This document shows positions 1 through 5,199 of a DNA stretch of 5,199 nucleotides, in pieces. The notes below the pieces were generated by a model. The model did not search any database. It saw only the letters and a list, made by a program, of their open reading frames with translations, and had not been told where the DNA came from. Position numbers and translations under genes: made by a program. The stretch is from contig CAMPGP010000161.1 of NCBI GenBank assembly GCA_946885545.1, forward strand, positions 1 to 5,199, written 5' to 3'. The number at the start of each line of letters is the position of its first letter. Within the stretch, counting starts at the first letter, position 1. This DNA is from an uncultured Altererythrobacter sp. (GTDB taxonomy: Bacteria > Pseudomonadota > Alphaproteobacteria > Sphingomonadales > Sphingomonadaceae).

Positions 1-29
1 GGGGTGAGGGGGGCGCAGAAACTTCGGGT

Positions 30-1322
30 TCAGCGGCCCTTTGCTTCCCGCTCCACTTCGCGCCAGCCGATATCGCGGCGGGAGAAGCCCGTGGGGAAGG
101 CGATGGCGTCGACGGCCTGGTAGGCGGCGGCCTGGGCTTCGGTGACGTTCGCGCCCATCGCGGTGACGCCCAGGACGCGGCCGCCGTTTGCGACCAGTTT
201 GCCGTTGTCCAGTTTCGTGCCGGCATGGAAGACCTTGGCGCCGTTCGCTTCCGCATCGCCGAGGTCGATCGTGCCGCCTTTCTCGGGCGTGCCGGGGTAG
301 CCTTTGGCGGCCATCACCACCGTCAGCGCGGTCTGCGGCGAGCGCTGGACCGGGTCGCAGGTGCCGAGGCGGTTCTCGGCGCAGGCGAGCATCAGCTCGC
401 CGAGGTCGCTTTCGAGCCGCATCATCAGCACCTGGCATTCGGGGTCGCCGAAACGGGCGTTGTATTCGATCAGCTTCGGCCCCGTCTCGGTCAGCATCAG
501 CCCGGCGAACAGCACGCCCGAATAGGGCATGCCCTCGTCCGCCATCGTGCGCACTGTGGGGCCGACGATCTTCTCGATCACTTCGCCGTGGAGCGTGGGC
601 GTGAGGACCTTCGCCGGACTGTAGGCGCCCATGCCGCCGGTGTTGGGGCCAGTGTCGCCGTCGCCCACGCGCTTGTGATCCTGCGCGGTGCCGAACGAGA
701 GGATCGTCGCGCCGTCCGTCAGCGCGAAGAAGCTCGCTTCCTCGCCCTCCATGAATTCCTCGATCACGACCTCTGCGCCCGCTGCCCCGAACTGGCCGCC
801 GAACATGTCGGCGAGCGCGGCTTCGGCTTCGGCGCGATCCTGTGCGATGACCACGCCCTTGCCTGCGGCGAGCCCGTCGGCCTTGAGCACGTAGGGCGGC
901 TCGAAGCGGTCGAGCGCGGCGGTGGCGTCGTCGAGCGAGCTTGTCCGGACGTAGCCCGCGGTGGGGATGCCCGCGCGCTCGCACAGGTCCTTGGTGAAGC
1001 CTTTGCTGCCTTCGAGCTGCGCCGCAGCCTTCGAAGGGCCGAACACGGCGATGCCTTCGCCGCGCAGCGAATCGGCGAGGCCGTCGACCAGCGGCGCCTC
1101 GGGGCCGACCACGACGAGGCCGATGCGGTGCTCCTCGCAGAAGGCGATCACGGCGGCGTGGTCGACGGCGTCGAGTGCCACGCATTCGGCATGTTCGGCA
1201 ATGCCGGGGTTGCCCGGCGCGGCGTAGAACCTATCCTCGGGGCGCGACAGCAGGCGGGATTGCGCGAGCTTCCACGCCAGCGCATGTTCGCGCCCGCCCG
1301 AGCCCAGCAAAAGGATGTTCAT
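30..1322 (-). CDS. purD: Phosphoribosylamine--glycine ligase (GAR synthetase)
   Basis: This cytosolic enzyme ligates glycine to 5-phosphoribosylamine using ATP, the second step of de novo purine synthesis. The protein is 430 residues, normal for monofunctional PurD. Visible motifs, in order: GSGGREHA (7-14) opening the N-terminal domain, GPEAPLVDG (73-81), [14 protein letters not shown] (94-107) at the start of the ATP-grasp domain, [13 protein letters not shown] (145-157), DHKR (215-218), [12 protein letters not shown] (225-236) and [11 protein letters not shown] (285-295), which carries ATP/metal ligands. A C-terminal GARS domain follows (about 325-425). The start is the ATG at 1320-1322 because the [10 protein letters not shown] start is the family N-terminus. 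It has a GGAG Shine-Dalgarno (complement of 1328-1331) 5 nt upstream. The frame stays open to 1496, but that 58-residue extension is low-complexity and lies antisense to xseA, so I reject it. The gene is divergent from xseA with no gap, so its promoter must lie inside xseA. It looks intact. Confidence 0.97.
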   Translation of the reverse strand: MNILLLGSGGREHALAWKLAQSRLLSRPEDRFYAAPGNPGIAEHAECVALDAVDHAAVIAFCEEHRIGLVVVGPEAPLVDGLADSLRGEGIAVFGPSKAAAQLEGSKGFTKDLCERAGIPTAGYVRTSSLDDATAALDRFEPPYVLKADGLAAGKGVVIAQDRAEAEAALADMFGGQFGAAGAEVVIEEFMEGEEASFFALTDGATILSFGTAQDHKRVGDGDTGPNTGGMGAYSPAKVLTPTLHGEVIEKIVGPTVRTMADEGMPYSGVLFAGLMLTETGPKLIEYNARFGDPECQVLMMRLESDLGELMLACAENRLGTCDPVQRSPQTALTVVMAAKGYPGTPEKGGTIDLGDAEANGAKVFHAGTKLDNGKLVANGGRVLGVTAMGANVTEAQAAAYQAVDAIAFPTGFSRRDIGWREVEREAKGR

Positions 1323-1331
1323 GGCCGCTCC
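1311..1331. promoter_or_regulatory. Interlocked divergent translation starts of purD and xseA
   Basis: The tetranucleotide CATG at 1320-1323 holds both start codons: xseA reads ATG at 1321-1323 on the plus strand, and purD reads ATG at 1322-1320 on the minus strand. The xseA Shine-Dalgarno AAGGA (1311-1315) lies in purD codons 3-4. The purD Shine-Dalgarno GGAG (complement of 1328-1331) lies in xseA codons 3-4. Each has a 5-nt spacer. Both promoters must therefore sit inside the opposite coding sequence, and the two mRNAs must be complementary at their 5' ends. I could not identify convincing -35/-10 boxes for either. Confidence 0.85.
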
Positions 1332-2799
1332 AGATTTCGACGATGGTGATGAAGGTGGTGGCGGGCTGGTAGCGCGCCAGCGCCGGGGGGACAACGCCGA
1401 GCCGCTCTCGATCACCGAGGTTTCGAACCTGCTGAAGCGGACCGTCGAGGACCGGTTCGGCTTCGTGCGGCTGCGCGGCGAGCTTTCCGGCGTCAAGCGC
1501 GCCGCATCGGGGCATTTCTACTGCGCGCTGAAAGACGAAGGCGCGGTGATCGACGGGGTCATGTGGCGCGGCACCGCGCAGCGGCTCAGCTTCGTGCCCG
1601 AGGACGGGATCGAGGTCGTCGCATCGGGCAAGCTGACCACCTATCCGGGGCGCTCGAAATACCAGATCGTGATCGACAGCCTTGAGATCGCGGGCGAAGG
1701 CGCGCTGCTTGCGCTGCTCGAGAAGACGCGGGCACGGCTCGCCGCCGAGGGGCTGTTCGCGCCCGAGCGCAAGCGCGCGCTGCCGTTCCTGCCGCGCACG
1801 ATCGGGGTGGTGACGAGCCCGACCGGGGCGGTGATCCGCGACATCCTCCACCGGCTCGCGGACCGCTTCCCCAGCCATGTGATCGTTTGGCCGGTGCTGG
1901 TGCAGGGTCAGGGCGCGGCGGAGCAGGTCGCGGCGGCGGTGCGCGGGTTCGGGGCGCTGGCCGAAGGAGGTGCGGTGCCCAGGCCCGACCTGTTGATCGT
2001 CGCGCGCGGGGGCGGCTCGATCGAGGACCTGTGGAGCTTTAACGAGGAAATCGTGGTCCGTGCGATCGCCGAATCGCCGATCCCGGTTATCTCGGCGGTA
2101 GGGCACGAAACCGACACCACGCTCGCCGACCATGCCGCCGACATACGTGCGCCGACACCCACCGCCGCGGCCGAGATCGCGGTGCCGGTGCGCGGCGAGC
2201 TGGCGGCGACGGTGGCGGACTTTGCGGCGCGCAAGCAGCGCGCGATCCTTCGTCCGGTTCAGCTGGGGCGCGAGCGGCTCGAGGCACGTATCCAGCGGAT
2301 GCCTAGGCCAGAGGCGCTGCTCCAGCCGCAAGCCCAGAAGCTCGACGAGCTCGCCGAACGGTTGCGGCGCGGATTGAAGGATCGTGCGGCACATGCGCGC
2401 GAGCGGCTCCAGGCCGATGCGGCGCGGCTCTCTCCGGTGACACTCCGCCATCGCATCGCGCGAGGGCAGGACCGGCTCGATGCCGTGCGGATGACGCCTT
2501 TGCTCGCCACCGCGCGGCTCCAGCGCGAGCGCGAACGGTTCGCGGCGCTGGAGCGGCTCTACGCCTCGCTCGATCCCAAGGCGCCGCTCGCGCGTGGGTT
2601 CGTGCTTGTGAAGGATGGTGCGGGCGAGCTGGTGCGCTCTCGCGCGGCCGCGGCGGCCGAGCCTGCGCTCGAGATCGAGTTCGCCGATGGCCTCCTGCCG
2701 GTCGTCCCGGCCGGTTCAGCGCCCGTCAAACCGCTGCCGCGCAAGGTGGCGAAACGATCCGCGGGGCAGGCTCCGCGACAGGACGATTTGTTCGGATAG
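1321..2799 (+). CDS. xseA: Exodeoxyribonuclease VII large subunit
   Basis: XseA is the catalytic large subunit of exonuclease VII, which degrades single-stranded DNA from either end in repair and recombination, together with the small subunit XseB (not in this window). From the ATG at 1321 the protein is 492 residues. An OB-fold DNA-binding domain spans about 27-120, with [12 protein letters not shown] (29-40) and VRLRGELSG (49-57). The nuclease core carries [16 protein letters not shown] (163-178), [15 protein letters not shown] (229-243) and the [22 protein letters not shown] stretch (259-280). A long Arg/Glu/Leu-rich helical region (about 290-420) fits the XseB-binding coiled coil. An in-frame ATG at 1315 would add two residues, but AAGGA (1311-1315) is spaced correctly only for 1321. 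The C-terminus ends QDDLFG, resembling a sliding-clamp-binding peptide. It is probably the first gene of a four-gene plus-strand operon, with DUF2093 24 nt downstream. Confidence 0.96.
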   Translation: MAAPDFDDGDEGGGGLVARQRRGDNAEPLSITEVSNLLKRTVEDRFGFVRLRGELSGVKRAASGHFYCALKDEGAVIDGVMWRGTAQRLSFVPEDGIEVVASGKLTTYPGRSKYQIVIDSLEIAGEGALLALLEKTRARLAAEGLFAPERKRALPFLPRTIGVVTSPTGAVIRDILHRLADRFPSHVIVWPVLVQGQGAAEQVAAAVRGFGALAEGGAVPRPDLLIVARGGGSIEDLWSFNEEIVVRAIAESPIPVISAVGHETDTTLADHAADIRAPTPTAAAEIAVPVRGELAATVADFAARKQRAILRPVQLGRERLEARIQRMPRPEALLQPQAQKLDELAERLRRGLKDRAAHARERLQADAARLSPVTLRHRIARGQDRLDAVRMTPLLATARLQRERERFAALERLYASLDPKAPLARGFVLVKDGAGELVRSRAAAAAEPALEIEFADGLLPVVPAGSAPVKPLPRKVAKRSAGQAPRQDDLFG

Positions 2800-2823
2800 G
2801 CCAACCTTGCTAGGGCGAGCACC

Positions 2824-3030
2824 ATGTTGATGAACTCCGGTAGCGGCAACGAGGCGAAGCTCGCCTACGCCCCCAATGCCTTTCGCGTGCTGCGCGCGGG
2901 GCGGCATGTCTTCTGCGCGATCACCGGCGAGGCGATCCCGCTGGAAGAGCTGCGCTACTGGAGCGTCGAGCTGCAGGAACCCTACGCCAGCGCGGAGGTC
3001 GCCACCCGGCGGCTCGCGCCCGGCGAATGA
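2824..3030 (+). CDS. DUF2093 domain-containing small protein
   Basis: This 68-residue protein matches, by recognition, the alphaproteobacterial DUF2093 family, whose function is unknown. The core is the segment around FCAITGEAIPLEELRYWSVE (30-49), followed by LQEPYASAEVA (50-60). There is a single cysteine (C31) and no signal peptide or membrane segment, so it is presumably cytoplasmic. The ATG at 2824 has AGGG at 2812-2815, 8 nt upstream; an ATG two codons in (2830) is a possible alternative. It lies 24 nt after xseA, and its stop overlaps the next start as ATGA, which implies co-transcription and translational coupling with the M23 gene. From memory, DUF2093 genes often follow xseA in this class, so a link to exonuclease VII or DNA metabolism is conceivable, but nothing in the sequence shows it. 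The CxxTG core resembles half of a zinc-binding knuckle, but one cysteine alone cannot make a site. Confidence 0.88.
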   Translation: MLMNSGSGNEAKLAYAPNAFRVLRAGRHVFCAITGEAIPLEELRYWSVELQEPYASAEVATRRLAPGE

Positions 3031-3977
3031 GGCGCGCAGACACGCTTCGTACCGCGCTCGGCGCGGCGGCCACGCTGGCGCTCGCCGGGTGCATTCCTTC
3101 GGCGAGCCCTTCGGGGAGCGGGGGCCCGACCGAGACGGTCCAGCCGATCCCCGCGCCCACACCGAGCCCGACACCGATGCCCGCACCCGCGCCGACACCG
3201 ACTCCTCCGCCCGGCCCCTCGACGTTCGCGTTCGAGGGCGAGCGCGAGCAGGGCGGCTGGATCCGCGGCCAGGCGCCTGGCGGCACCGTGCGCGCCCGGC
3301 TCGGTGATCAGGAGCTGGCGCTCGATAGCGAGGGCCGCTTCTTCGCCGCCTTCGATCGCGACGCCGGGCCCACGGCCGTGCTGCGCGCGACGCTGCGCGA
3401 CGGGCGCACGATCGAGAGCCCGGTGGCCGTCGCGCCGCGCGACTGGAATATCGAGCGCGTCAACATCGCGCGCAATCCGGGCGGGCCGAGCGAGGCCTTC
3501 ATGCGCATCCGGCGGCCCGAGCTGGCGCGGATCGTGGCCGCGCGGGAAGTCGAATCGGACGTGGACGGCTGGGCGCAGGATTTCATATGGCCGGTCTCGG
3601 GCCGCATCTCGGGCCGGTTCGGATCGCAACGGATATATCGCGGTGAACCGGGTAGCTACCACTCGGGCCTCGACATTGCGACCGGCGAGAGCGGCACGCC
3701 GTTCGTCGCGCCCGCCGACGGGGTCGTGGTGCTGGCGGCGGACGAGCCCTTCAGCCTCGAGGGGCATCTGCTGATGATCGACCACGGCCACGGCCTCAAC
3801 AGCGCGTTCCTGCACCTGTCGAAGATCGCGGTGCGCGAAGGCGACACCGTGCGCCGCGGACAGTACATCGGCAATATCGGCGCCAGCGGGCGCGCGACCG
3901 GGCCGCACCTGCACTGGAGCCTCAAGTGGCGCGACGCGCGGCTCGATCCGCTGCTGTTCCTCGGCCCGATGCCCTGA
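3027..3977 (+). CDS. M23 (LytM-type) metallopeptidase, lipoprotein
   Basis: This 316-residue protein is predicted to be an envelope lipoprotein and peptidoglycan endopeptidase. A type II signal peptide ends in the lipobox LAGC with lipidated Cys22. Residue +2 is Ile rather than Asp, which by the classical Lol rule points to the outer membrane. Residues 40-64 form a strictly alternating Pro-X linker. A beta-rich domain follows (about 66-137), then the M23 domain (about 188-310). By LytM analogy the zinc ligands are H212 and D216 (HSGLD) and H296, with catalytic H263 (FLHLS) and H294 (HLH at 294-296), so the active site looks complete and the protein is not an EnvC/NlpD-like degenerate form. 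The ATG overlaps the DUF2093 stop as ATGA and has only a weak Shine-Dalgarno, so it likely depends on translational coupling. The substrate is probably peptide cross-links in periplasmic murein, inferred from the family. Confidence 0.93.
   Translation: MRRADTLRTALGAAATLALAGCIPSASPSGSGGPTETVQPIPAPTPSPTPMPAPAPTPTPPPGPSTFAFEGEREQGGWIRGQAPGGTVRARLGDQELALDSEGRFFAAFDRDAGPTAVLRATLRDGRTIESPVAVAPRDWNIERVNIARNPGGPSEAFMRIRRPELARIVAAREVESDVDGWAQDFIWPVSGRISGRFGSQRIYRGEPGSYHSGLDIATGESGTPFVAPADGVVVLAADEPFSLEGHLLMIDHGHGLNSAFLHLSKIAVREGDTVRRGQYIGNIGASGRATGPHLHWSLKWRDARLDPLLFLGPMP
3144..3218 (+). repeat. Coding repeat for an alternating Pro-X linker in the M23 lipoprotein
   Basis: Imperfect 6-nt periodic sequence built on CCG-ACA-like and CCC-GCA-like units encodes residues 40-64. 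Proline occupies every even position, with Ile, Ala, Thr, Ser or Met between; the end is PPPGP. Such stretches form extended, stiff chains (as in the TonB linker), which would hold the catalytic domain away from the lipid anchor and toward peptidoglycan. The tract is prone to length variation by slippage. Confidence 0.75.
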
Positions 3978-4954
3978 GGGGCGAGCCGATTACCGGCACC
4001 CGCCTCCGCCGGATCGCGATCGTTTTCCTTGCCGTGCTCGCCGCGCCGGGGACCTGGCTGCGCACCCCGGTGGTGGACGATTTCCGCCCGATCCTGACGA
4101 TCGCGCCCGTGGCGGCGGAGGTCGACCGAATTGGCGAATTCACGGTCGACGGGGTGTGGGAGATCGACAGCCCCAACACGCATTTCGGCAGCTATTCAGG
4201 GCTGCTCGCGCTGGCCGACGGGCGGCTGCTCGCGGCGAGCGACCGCGGGCGCTACCTGCGCTTCGCGCCACCCGGCGCACCAGCGCACAGGCCAGAATTC
4301 GGCGCGATCGGCGGCGGGGTCGAATATCGCAAGAATGCGGTCGACGTGGAGTCCCTGACGGCCGATCCGGCGCGCAAAACCATCTGGGCTGGGTACGAGG
4401 ACAGCAATACCATAGTGCGCTTCGGGCCGGACCTCGCGGACGGCGAGGAGGCGGCGCCGCGCGCTATGCGCGGCTGGTCGAGCAACAGTGGCCCCGAATC
4501 GCTCGCGCGGCTGCCCGACGGGCGCTTTCTGGTACTGGAAGAGGGCAACCCTGGGGGTAGCGGCTCAAGCAGCGGGCTGCTGTTTGTGCGCGACCCGGTG
4601 GACGGTGGCGAGCCGATGCGGTTCCGCTACGCACCGCCCGCAGGCTATCGCCCGGTCGATGCCGCCGCGCTGCCCGACGGGCGCGTGCTGGTGCTGCACC
4701 GGCGGGTGACGATCGGACTACCCTACGGCTTCGAGGCGAAGATTTCGGTCGCCGACCCGCGCGAGATCGCAGCGGGCGAGGACTGGCGCGGGCGCGAGAT
4801 CGCCACGCTCGATTCTCCGCTGCCGGTCGACAACGTCGAAGGGATCGCCGTCGCGCCGCAGGGGGACGGATCGTTCGTCGTCTGGCTGATCAGCGACGAC
4901 AACAATGCCGCCCTTCAGCGGACGCTGCTGTACCGGCTGGTGTGGAAGCCCTGA
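3926..4954 (+). CDS. Phytase-like 'esterase' family exported protein
   Basis: By recognition this belongs to the 'esterase-like activity of phytase' family (Pfam PF13449 type), beta-propeller-like proteins whose real substrate is mostly untested. From the GTG at 3926 it has 342 residues. A basic stretch (TRLRR, 25-29) precedes a hydrophobic segment (30-41), giving a signal peptide or membrane anchor with the rest in the periplasm. The body shows five related units: FGSYSGLLALADGRLLAASD (87-106), VESLTADPARKTIWAGYEDS (141-160), GPESLARLPDGRFLVLEEG (189-207), RPVDAAALPDGRVLVLHRR (242-260) and DNVEGIAVAPQ (302-312) continuing to FVVWLISDDN. There is no DALR-like catalytic signature I can name. 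The GTG has GGAG (3916-3919) 6 nt upstream, but this puts about 25 residues before the signal and overlaps the M23 gene by 52 nt, so a later non-canonical start is possible. Last gene of the operon; phytase or esterase activity should not be assumed. Confidence 0.85.
   Translation: MARRAARSAAVPRPDALRGEPITGTRLRRIAIVFLAVLAAPGTWLRTPVVDDFRPILTIAPVAAEVDRIGEFTVDGVWEIDSPNTHFGSYSGLLALADGRLLAASDRGRYLRFAPPGAPAHRPEFGAIGGGVEYRKNAVDVESLTADPARKTIWAGYEDSNTIVRFGPDLADGEEAAPRAMRGWSSNSGPESLARLPDGRFLVLEEGNPGGSGSSSGLLFVRDPVDGGEPMRFRYAPPAGYRPVDAAALPDGRVLVLHRRVTIGLPYGFEAKISVADPREIAAGEDWRGREIATLDSPLPVDNVEGIAVAPQGDGSFVVWLISDDNNAALQRTLLYRLVWKP
3976..3991 (+). promoter_or_regulatory. Possible ribosome binding site and ATT start of the phytase-like gene
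   Basis: GAGGGG (3976-3981) lies 7 nt before an in-frame ATT (3989-3991). Initiating there would give a protein beginning (M)TGTRLRRIAIVFLAVLA, a compact signal peptide, and would shrink the overlap with the M23 gene to none. In-frame ATG is absent from this region, and an in-frame CTG (3974-3976) overlaps the M23 stop as CTGA but lacks a Shine-Dalgarno. ATT initiation is known but rare (infC, pcnB in E. coli), so the GTG at 3926 stays the default call. Confidence 0.3.
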
Positions 4955-4978
4955 CGCGCAAACGCCCGACGTACAAAC

Positions 4979-5010
4979 GAAGGGCGCGCGGATCGCTCCG
5001 CACGCCCTTT
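4979..5010. terminator. Hairpin terminator between the phytase-like gene and rpmB
   Basis: The arms 4980-4992 and 4997-5009 form a 13-position stem around a 4-nt loop (4993-4996), in the gap between two convergent genes, 25 nt past the phytase-like stop and 38 nt past the rpmB stop. On the plus strand the stem has one C-A mismatch (4987/5002) and loop UCGC, followed by only UUU. On the minus strand the same position becomes a U-G wobble and the loop reads GCGA, a GNRA tetraloop, so pairing is continuous; the tail reads UUCGUUUG. It probably acts in both directions, better for rpmB. The U tracts are short, so termination may be partial or factor-assisted. Confidence 0.75.
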
Positions 5011-5047
5011 CGATGTGTCACGCCCTATTCAGGATTGGGGGGCAGGC

Positions 5048-5199
5048 TCAGGCGGCGGCGAGCGCCTTCTTGAGCTCGCGCTTCACCTTGAGCGCGCCGG
5101 TGCTGAGTTTCTCGTCGCTGGTCTTCATCAGCCAGTTGTCGAGGCCGCCGTTGTGCTCGACCGAGCGCAGGCCGTGGGTCGAGACGCGGAACTTGAAGC
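5048..5199 (-). CDS. rpmB: 50S ribosomal protein L28, C-terminal part (cut by window edge)
   Basis: L28 is a component of the large ribosomal subunit. Only the last 49 codons plus the TGA stop (complement of 5048-5050) are in the window; the start lies beyond 5199. The visible protein begins [20 protein letters not shown] (1-20 of the visible part) and continues [13 protein letters not shown], then [15 protein letters not shown] at the end. This matches the alphaproteobacterial L28 C-terminus, including the [18 protein letters not shown] core and the basic, alanine-rich tail. Alphaproteobacterial L28 is usually near 97-100 residues, so about half is missing. It faces the phytase-like gene and shares the hairpin at 4979-5010 with it. 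The frame is too short to stand as an obvious long open frame, but the family match is clear. Confidence 0.95.
   Translation of the reverse strand, partial: FKFRVSTHGLRSVEHNGGLDNWLMKTSDEKLSTGALKVKRELKKALAAA

Noticed and set aside
1..29. Terminator or gene end downstream of purD
   Set aside because: The 29 bases contain a G run but no stem-loop or recognisable coding sequence; too short to judge.
1260..1288. Possible xseA promoter TTGCGC, 17-bp spacer, CATGTT
   Set aside because: The -10 box matches the consensus at only three of six positions and lies in coding DNA where such matches are expected by chance. Too weak to annotate.
225..1349. 374-codon open frame on the plus strand across purD
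   Set aside because: Antisense shadow of purD. Its translation shows only Ala/Arg/Glu/His-rich composition and no motifs.
1420..1430. Short inverted repeat GGTT-TCG-AACC inside xseA, a possible operator
   Set aside because: Only 4-bp arms, wholly explained by coding for Val-Ser-Asn-Leu; no second copy seen near either start.
1323..1496. 58-residue N-terminal extension of PurD to an upstream ATG at 1496
   Set aside because: Ser/Pro/Arg-rich, not part of the family, and overlaps the conserved OB-fold coding part of xseA. The inner ATG has a Shine-Dalgarno and the canonical N-terminus.
1231..2451. 406-codon open frame on the minus strand across xseA
   Set aside because: Arg/His/Pro-rich translation with no family resemblance, antisense to a clear xseA. 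In high-GC genes the antisense frame is often open because stop codons are rare there.
2921..3286. Minus-strand frame with a glycine-rich GVGVGAGAGIG-like stretch resembling a repeat protein
   Set aside because: It is the complement of the alternating-proline coding tract of the M23 gene, so the glycine repeat is a by-product.
2982..3914. 310-codon minus-strand frame opposite the M23 gene
   Set aside because: Antisense to a gene with full lipobox and catalytic motifs; composition is Arg/Ala-biased with no recognisable domain.

Overview
The window is high-GC, gene-dense bacterial chromosome with five genes, four complete and one cut by the right edge. It looks like ordinary chromosomal DNA of an alphaproteobacterium, most likely a sphingomonad or Erythrobacter-type genome. 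The reasons are the strong G/C third-position bias, an alphaproteobacterial-style XseA, a DUF2093 gene directly behind xseA, a proline-rich lipoprotein M23 peptidase and a phytase-like 'esterase' protein. The order purD / xseA / DUF2093 / M23 / phytase-like / rpmB is, from memory, a recurrent layout in that group. I see no mobile element, CRISPR array, tRNA, rRNA or prophage.

Layout: bases 1-29 are the 3' flank of purD and hold nothing I recognise. purD (30-1322, minus) encodes the de novo purine enzyme GAR synthetase. Its ATG interlocks with that of the divergent xseA (1321-2799, plus; exonuclease VII large subunit), so there is no intergenic space between them. Downstream on the plus strand lie a small DUF2093 gene (2824-3030), an M23/LytM lipoprotein peptidase (3027-3977) and a phytase-like exported protein (3926-4954). 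They are separated from one another by 24 nt, a 4-nt ATGA overlap and a 52-nt or smaller overlap, so xseA to the phytase-like gene is probably one operon. A convergent 93-bp gap (4955-5047) holds a GC-rich hairpin, followed by the C-terminal half of rpmB (5048-5199, minus; ribosomal protein L28).

Functionally the plus-strand operon is mixed: DNA repair (XseA), an uncharacterised small protein (DUF2093) and two envelope proteins. purD and rpmB are housekeeping neighbours. No stretch over 300 bases lacks a gene.

I do not see a convincing new biological system. The points most worth a second look are the interlocked purD/xseA starts, a sliding-clamp-like tail on XseA, the conserved but unexplained DUF2093 gene, a possible non-canonical start of the phytase-like gene, and a terminator hairpin whose base pairs favour the rpmB strand.
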